Positions 27,613 to 34,362 of a DNA stretch of 34,362 nucleotides are shown here, piece by piece. Each line of letters begins with the position of its first letter. Within the stretch, counting starts at the first letter, position 1. Where the stretch lies: positions 1-34,362 of the forward strand of contig JAQYWF010000007.1 in NCBI GenBank assembly GCA_030145105.1, given 5' to 3'. Made by a program: the position numbers and the translations under genes. Below the pieces are notes generated by a model. The model ran no database searches and was not told the origin of the DNA. It was given only the letters and a program-made list of their open reading frames with translations. The DNA comes from Desulfosarcina sp. Its GTDB lineage: Bacteria > Desulfobacterota > Desulfobacteria > Desulfobacterales > Desulfosarcinaceae.

Positions 27613-28632
27613 CTTGCTTGGCTCCGTCTTTTCCAGATGCCCGGCCAACTGCCTGGCCAGCGCCCCGGCCGCCTCTAGGCTGCCGGCTTCGTGAACACCG
27701 ACCAGGTAACGCCCACGACTGAAGACGATTTCATAGGCGTCGAAAAACTGGATGACCACCGCGCCCTCAACGGGCAGGGGTGCATCAATGGTGCTGGCGC
27801 CATAGGATACCAACGTCTGCTGGTATTCAACGGCCAGTGCGGATGCGGCTTCAGCGGTGTGCCGGTCAGAAACAAATGCGGTCAATCGGGCATCCTCGAC
27901 CAGGTATTCAGCCGTATAGACCCGGTCCAGCTGTTCGTATCCGAAGGCGTTGGCGGCAACCAATTGAAGACTTCCAGCCTGAAGACCGCCCTCGGGAAAC
28001 AGACCGTTGCCGGGCGCGGTTGCCATCGTGGTGCCGCCGTGCGCCTGTACAAAGGTCTGGGCCAGCAGGCCGATGGCCTGTAGTAGCGCCTCAGAAGCGT
28101 TTGCACCGATGATTTCCAGGTAGAATTGTTCGTGGGCCAGGAACATGGCGTTTTCCGTGCGGTAGGCATTGGGGACGATGCCGGCGGCCTCGGCGTCTTC
28201 CCGGCGCTGCATGCTGAAAACGGAAAAGGCGTTTTCCGGCGTGGCCATGTCGTAAACGAACACCTCCGCCCAGACCCCGCCAGTTTTATCCATGCTAAAC
28301 CGCTGGGTCTTCAGGGATGCGAACCCGGAAGAGAGGTAGAGGTCCGCGCGACCGTTGATTTTTTCGTACAGCGTGTCCGGGCCGAAACGTTCCGGCAGAG
28401 AAAAAGGGGCAATTCCAGACCCTGCGGTGTCAATCAGCGTTTGCAGAACCGAGCCTGACGGTTGTGTGTGCGGCTGCGATTCCGGACGGAGAGCGACCAC
28501 CCCAGGATTGATCTGGAACTGGCGCATGAAAACACCGGTTACCACGATCAACAGAATGGCTATGAGCGCCATAGAAAGTCGGGTTTCAACCTTTCCGGGT
28601 TTTTTATCCACAGCCGTTTTCATTGCTGTCAC
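27610..28632 (-). CDS. DUF6599-like membrane-anchored protein
   Basis: N-terminal TM (LSMALIAILLIVVTGVFM); FGPDTLYEKINGRADLYLSSGFASLKTQRF recalls DUF6599. First gene of the operon with DUF362 and ferredoxin. Confidence 0.65.
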   Translation of the reverse strand: MTAMKTAVDKKPGKVETRLSMALIAILLIVVTGVFMRQFQINPGVVALRPESQPHTQPSGSVLQTLIDTAGSGIAPFSLPERFGPDTLYEKINGRADLYLSSGFASLKTQRFSMDKTGGVWAEVFVYDMATPENAFSVFSMQRREDAEAAGIVPNAYRTENAMFLAHEQFYLEIIGANASEALLQAIGLLAQTFVQAHGGTTMATAPGNGLFPEGGLQAGSLQLVAANAFGYEQLDRVYTAEYLVEDARLTAFVSDRHTAEAASALAVEYQQTLVSYGASTIDAPLPVEGAVVIQFFDAYEIVFSRGRYLVGVHEAGSLEAAGALARQLAGHLEKTEPSK

Positions 28633-28854
28633 CGCAATGGGTTGAGCGGAGTTGATGATCCATCGTGTAGTCGCATAATAGAGAGATTCCGGGGCGATTT
28701 GTCAACTGTAATCCGGAAATGGGGTTGTCCGCCATTTGTTGACCGGGCGGCGCGCAGACTTTCACCATTTCAGCGAGATGCCGGATCATGGAGCACTTTG
28801 GAAGAACGCATTGCAGGTTTCTTTATTAATCAGTGGTTCCAAAAAACCGCTTGT

Positions 28855-31800
28855 TCAGTTCATCAAGAGCCGGCTGAGCTTGGTCGACAGCTCGGAAATG
28901 GTAAAGGGTTTTTGGATAAAATCATCCGCACCGGCTGCAAGAAAATTCCACTCCGAACTGGCCAACGCGTAGCCGCTGCAAATAACCACTTTCAAGTCGG
29001 GGTACTGGTTCTTGATATACTCCAATACGTCGGCTCCATTCATATCGGGTAGTTTGATATCCAGAAGGACCAGGCTGATTTCGGCGGCGCCTGATTGGAG
29101 CAATTCAATTGCTTCTTTTCCGGATTCACAGATCAGCGCTTGATAACCGAGTTTATCTAAAATTGAACGGCCGACGTCCAGAACGATCGGTTCGTCATCC
29201 ACGATCAGAATCGTGCCATCGCCGCGCATGACATCGGGTGAAACTGATTTTTCCTCAACGGTGGTTGCGTTAGTTCTGGTTGCCGGTAGATAGACGCTCA
29301 TGGTTGTCCCTTGAGACAGTTTTGAATCGATGGTAATGTCTCCGCCGTGATTTTTGACGATCCCATATACCGCTGCCATGCCCAACCCTCTGCCTTGCAT
29401 CTTTGTGGTGAAAAACGGCTCAAATATCCGCTTTCTGGTGTCTGCATCCATGCCCTTGCCTTCGTCTTTAACGGTTAAACATACATAAGGACCATGAGCC
29501 AACTTCTCAGGAGTAGGATTCGATTGCCCTTCAATCCTTGTGTTGCGGACCTGGATACGTATTCGCCCTTTCCCATCTATTGCTTCTGATGCGTTGGACA
29601 AAAGAGCAGAAAGCACCATCTGGAGTTGAATAGGATCGCAATCTATCGAAGCACATCCGGTGGGTACATCCGTTTCCAACCGTACCATTGGGTTGATGGC
29701 ATGCATGGTCAGCGGTAATGTGTGCTTGAGGAGTTCATCGATGGTTAACGTCTGGGCTTGATATTTACCGCCCCGTGCATAGGCGAGTAGCTGATTGGTC
29801 AACGCAGCCATCCGTTGGGCGGACGATTTGATCGATTTTAAATAAGCGGTGTATGGTGTTTCATCGGCCATTTCCATGACCATGAGTTCCAGATTGCCTG
29901 TGATGCCAACCAAGGCATTATTGAATTCATGGGCAACGCCGCCAGCAAGAGAGGCGATGGCCTTGAATATCTGGTCCTGCTGCAATTTTTCTTCTATCAC
30001 TTTGCGATCCGTATGATCATAGACAATGGCCTGAATCGCTGCCGGTGAGCCGGTGTGGTCACAGGCATTTTGGATGAATTCCTTGATCCACCTGACCTGA
30101 CCATCCTTTTGAAGGATGCGGTACTCTCTTATGGTCGCAAAGTGGGGCACGTTGCGGAGGCGCTTGCTGCTTTCGACGATCGAGGCAAAATCGTCAGGGT
30201 GAACGAGCTGTTTGAAATGAATTCGCCGTTCCACAAAATCAGCTTCGGTGTAACCGGTAATGTCCTTCACGGAACCATGCACGAATTCAACACCCCCAGA
30301 CAGCGAGCAACGGAAAACAATGCCATTAAATTGATTCATGAACGATCGATAGCGGGCTTGACTTTCCTGCAAGGCCGTTTCCACACAAACCCGCTCGGTG
30401 ATGTTGGTGTGGGTCCCGATCATCCGACAGACCTTGCCGACTTTGTCGAACATAACTGTACCGCGTGCCAGAAACCAGAGCGTGTCTCCGGTTTTGTGGA
30501 TCATGCGATGACTGACTTCATATGTTTTGGACTCGCAATCCTGATGCTGTTTGGCAATATTAAGAATTTTATCAACGTCATCCGGGTGCGCAAATTTGAT
30601 TCATGCCTCAATATGACTTTCGATCTCACGCGCTTGATATCCGAGCATCCGTTTCAATCCGGGGTCAATGAAAAGTTCATTGGTTTCCGTATTCCAATCC
30701 CAAACACTCACCTGTCCGGCTCTCGCTGCCAGTTCGTAGCGTTGCTTTGTCTGGTATATGATGGCGTCCGCCTGCTTGGATTCCGTAATGTCTCTGATCG
30801 CGCCGATAACAGATACCACGCGTTTTTTCTGGTGATCCCACACCGGTTGGCTGTAGTCTCTAATCCAGCGTTCGACGCCTTCTCGCGTAAAAATTCGGTA
30901 TTCAGAAATATTGCGCTGGTTGGATAGGATTCGGCACTTGGCCCCATCGATAATGGGTTTGTCTTCCGAGTGGATCAGGCGAGACCAATCCCGCTCGTTT
31001 TTTATTGCTTCTCTGGTATAACCGGTTATCTTCTCAAACGCACCATCGATCCATTCTACCTCAAAAGAATCATCGGTGGTCATAGATAGCGAATAGAAAT
31101 AATCAGACGTAATGGTCGCAATGGTACGGAACCGTTCCTCACTTTGAATCAGTGCTGCTTGCACTTGCTGCAGCTCTTTATTGCGAAGCATTGGGTCTAA
31201 TACCCCGTCGCTTGCGACGTTAAGATTGAATCAATCCTTCGCGATACCCCGTCCGCTTGCGGCGGGGTAGTTCATTGCGCAGCAATTCATTGGCTTCGAT
31301 GAGTTCGGCCGTTCGCTCTTGAACGCGCTGTTCGAGTTTCGCCTGGGCATTGAGGATTTCCTGCTCGTTTCGTTTTCGATCGGTGATATTGTGGAAAATT
31401 GCCTGTGTCGCGACAAACTTTCCTTCAACCATGCGCGGCGTGACGTTACCAACGACATGGACCAACCCACCTTTTTTGGCTATAAATGTCATTTCGATAT
31501 TTTCCAGCGAATTGCCTTGGGAAACCTTTCCAAAAAATTCAAGGCAATACTGATGATGGTCGGGGTGAATGATGTTAAATAGGCTTTGCCCAATAATCTC
31601 ATCTTCTTTATATTGCAGCGTTTTCAACCAAGCCTTGTTTACCATTATAAAGTTGCCATTTTGATCCACGCTTTGAATCATGTCAAACGTGTTTTCAAAC
31701 AGGTCCCTGAAACGTTCCTCAGTATGTTGAAGTTCTTTTTCAATGGCCTTTTCCTTGGTCACGTCCCGACCACAACCGATGGTTCCGATGATGTGCCCGT

Positions 31801-33900
31801 TTTCGTCGATAAAGGGTGCCTTGTAAACGTCAAGCGTAATGTACGCGCCTCGCACAAGCCCTTCTTCCAGAAAACGTCCCGCCACCTTGCGGTGCAGCGT
31901 TAATTCATCAGAATTCTCGCAGAGTTCACCAATAGTATGTTCATGTCCCCGTTGTCTTTCCCTTTCCGCAAAATAAATATCTGTCTTGCCTAACGCTTTT
32001 TCAGGATCACGGCACATCAGCAGGTTGCCGCATATGGCTTGATTAGCGAAGATATAGCGACCCTCAAGGTCTTTTGCCCAGATCATATCGGGCACATTGT
32101 TGGTCACCATACGGTTCAAATTGTAGAGATTAAAGTATTCTTCTTCTCTTTTACGAAGTGCATCGGTGATGGATTGGCGATGCTTGATCTCTTTAGTCAA
32201 GTCCCGGTTGGTTTTTTCTAAATCGCGTGTTCGATATCGTATCTGGTCTTCTAAGTGCTCGCGATACTTTTCCAACTTCTCTTCAGCAGCCCGCCGACGC
32301 GTTATGTCGCGCAAGGAACCGATCATTTTTTCAGGGCGCCCCTGCGGGTCAACAATGAGTGTTACGTTAATGGATCCATAGGCAACCTTGCCTTCGTTAT
32401 TCTTTAACTCGACTTGGAAATCATCTGCACGCCCCTTTTGCAACAAAACGTCCTGTAGATTTCTTAACTGTTCCTTTTCAACCAAATAATCACCGATAAA
32501 TTTTCCGAGGAGCCGCTTTCGATAAAATCCGTATACTTTGTCGATGGATGGGCTGATCTCCAGGATTGTTCCCTCCATGGCCGCTTCGAAATATACATCC
32601 TGGATGTTTTCGAAAATGCCTTGATACCGCTGTTGACTGGTTTTGACGGCGTTCTTCATCAACCGGAATGAATCGGCAGTGGCTCGAATTTCGGTATACG
32701 ACGACCTGATAATTGTTTCTTTTTCGAAATCGCTATTTTTGATGGCGGTGGCCTCGGATTCCAGTTTCGACATTGGATGGATAATGCCTCGTGCCAGATA
32801 CAGACCGATTACCGTCGCCACCAGCGAAATCACAAAGGTAAAAACCATGTTTAGACGCCGGTTGGCTTTAAGGTCCCCAAGGTAATCATCTTCCGGCAGG
32901 TACACACAAATAAGCCACGGCCATTCCCACGTCGTAAACGGAGTCATCATGGCGGTGTAATCGTTTTCGCCGAACCTGAACCTGGCAAATCTGGATTGAT
33001 TCAAGTCCTTCAGATCAGCAGGTTTGGCTGCCGCTCCCAGTGCGGTAAAAGCCTCCTGACTGACAGCATCATTCAGTTCATTGATATTAACCAGTCGAAA
33101 CTGATTCATATCGGGATTCTCAGTAAGCCGCAGTTTATCCAGGTCGGGATGGGCAACTACATCACCGTTGCGATTCAACATGAACGCCCTGCCGTTTTTT
33201 CCGATCTTGAGGGTGGCGATAAAGGTCGACAATTGGTCGATTTCGATATCGACACCGATAACCCCTTTGAGTTGTCCTTGCTGATCGAAGGACGGACCCG
33301 CTATGGTGATGCCGGGTTTTCGAGAGGAAAAAAAATGTATGGATCCGTCCAGACGATGTTTTGTTCTTTGATTGCCTTAATATACCAGGGACGCGTGCGG
33401 GGATCATAATCGTCATGGGAATCGTCTTCGGTAGAGACGATTTGAAAGTCTGCATTTCGCCAGATTAGATGGGTTTTCTTTTCCCCACTCGTGCCGGTTG
33501 ATATTATTTTGGTTCTAAAACCGTTTTTGGCCTGTCCGTCATGTCGGCGGACATCGTAAAAACTGCCATCCGAGAGTCCCAGATAAATCCCTGCAAAATG
33601 AGGATTGATGGCCATGTTGTCATAAAAATACTGTTCCAATGTTTCGATGGTGCTCGTACTGCTGCCGACGATGTCCGCGGAAAGAAGGCGCTTGGTCAGG
33701 ATGGTCGCATCCTGTGCATGATTGAGGTGGGTGTAGGACTCCTGCATGGCCAGGTTGGCGATGTTTTCCATGATATTATGGGCGTGCTGGCGCAGTACTT
33801 TCTGGGATGACAGGTAGGCGGAGGAGGTCGTCAGAAGATAGGTCACCCAGATTAATCCGACGATGACAAAAATAAGGGTTATGCGGATGGAAATTTTCAT
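28855..33900 (-). pseudogene. Large Cache/PAS hybrid sensor histidine kinase with C-terminal receiver, disrupted into four ORFs
   Basis: ORFs 33301..33900 (Cache), 31220..33232 (HAMP/PAS), 30601..31191 (PAS) and 28855..30504 (PAS, HisKA GGVAHEFNNALVGITGNLELM, HATPase, REC ILIVDDEPIVLDVGR...LVLLDIKLPDMNG) are collinear. Breaks: T8 frameshift (33328-33335), inserted element (31191-31270), in-frame TGA (30601-30603). Confidence 0.85.
31191..31270. mobile_element. 80-bp double-hairpin element inserted in the kinase gene
   Basis: Contains ccccgtcgcttgcgacg and ccccgtccgcttgcggcgggg hairpins; flanked by TTTATTGCGAAGCA (31177-31190) and TTCATTGCGCAGCA (31271-31284), 12/14 identical. Confidence 0.7.
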
Positions 33901-34055
33901 GCGAGTCCCTTAATACGGTGTAGAGGAAAATTATATGTCAGGCAAATGGCTTCCCAGCCAGCAACAGGAGGGGCGGAACCCTATATTATACCCACGGAGC
34001 AACTCTTTATCCATCCGCCTCGTATCATGATAACCTGCGTCTGAGGGGCTCCGGA

Positions 34056-34362
34056 TCAATGAATGGTTGGCTTGTCGTCATCATCGTTGCCTTTACCGCT
34101 GATAACGGTGAACTTGGCGCGGCGTTTTTTCTGGCTATGCGCGGAAAATTTCCAATGCCACCAGTTTGTGTCGAGCCAACGGACTGGTGCACGGAAATAG
34201 AGCCAGGCCAGGCCGATGCCGCCCAGGTGGTAGGCGCCATGGACATTGGTCTGGGCCAGGAAGGTCAGGGCGGTGATAATTGTGGTGCCGTAGCTGATGT
34301 ACTTGGCTTTGATGGGCAACACGAACATGAGCAGAATGGTGGCCTCAGGCTGCAGCAATCCG
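34056..34362 (-). CDS. C-terminal part of a rhomboid-family membrane protein (runs off the right edge)
   Basis: LPIKAKYISYGTTIITALTFLAQTNVHGAYHLGGIGLAWLYFR resembles the terminal rhomboid TM (HLGG..GYLYLR). Confidence 0.7.
   Translation of the reverse strand, partial: GLLQPEATILLMFVLPIKAKYISYGTTIITALTFLAQTNVHGAYHLGGIGLAWLYFRAPVRWLDTNWWHWKFSAHSQKKRRAKFTVISGKGNDDDDKPTIH

Noticed and set aside
30601-30603. Selenocysteine at the in-frame TGA of the kinase
   Set aside because: No redox context for Sec in a PAS domain and Trp is plausible there; other lesions in the gene favour pseudogene.
1-34362. CRISPR arrays, rRNA, tRNA or full insertion sequences with transposase
   Set aside because: No regularly spaced direct repeats, conserved rRNA segments, or transposase ORFs were recognised; tRNAs were judged by eye only, so a dedicated scan would be needed to exclude them.

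Overview
The window reads as a chromosomal segment of an anaerobic, probably desulfobacterial (deltaproteobacterial) genome; the taxonomy is inferred from gene content and style only. Recognisable genes: a truncated pyruvate phosphate dikinase abutting a kamA N-terminal fragment, htpG, dodecin, a histidine kinase/response regulator pair, TetR, an EamA transporter, a probable DUF6178 protein, an AmpG-like MFS transporter, a SAM methyltransferase, a frameshifted WtpA/ModA-like binding protein, an M20 amidohydrolase, an SpmA/SpmB-like fusion, an ADP-forming acyl-CoA synthetase, enoyl-CoA hydratase, a Tat aldo/keto reductase, a three-gene operon (DUF6599-like, DUF362, NapH/NapG-like ferredoxin), a large PAS/Cache hybrid kinase broken into four ORFs, and the C-terminus of a rhomboid-like protein at the right edge. 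Most interesting observations: (1) two tandem secreted small proteins built from a repeated '(V/I)(D/N)IG(T/L)GxMxxxEFxxL' motif beside a divergent TetR gene, a family I do not recognise; (2) at least four related palindromic intergenic elements, one supplying the histidine kinase stop codon and separating it from its response regulator; (3) a ppdK/kamA junction that removes the catalytic C-terminus of PPDK; (4) a giant sensor kinase carrying three separate lesions, one of them a short hairpin-element insertion flanked by an apparent target duplication; (5) an A7 -1 frameshift directly followed by a hairpin in the WtpA-like gene. No rRNA, tRNA or CRISPR array was recognised.
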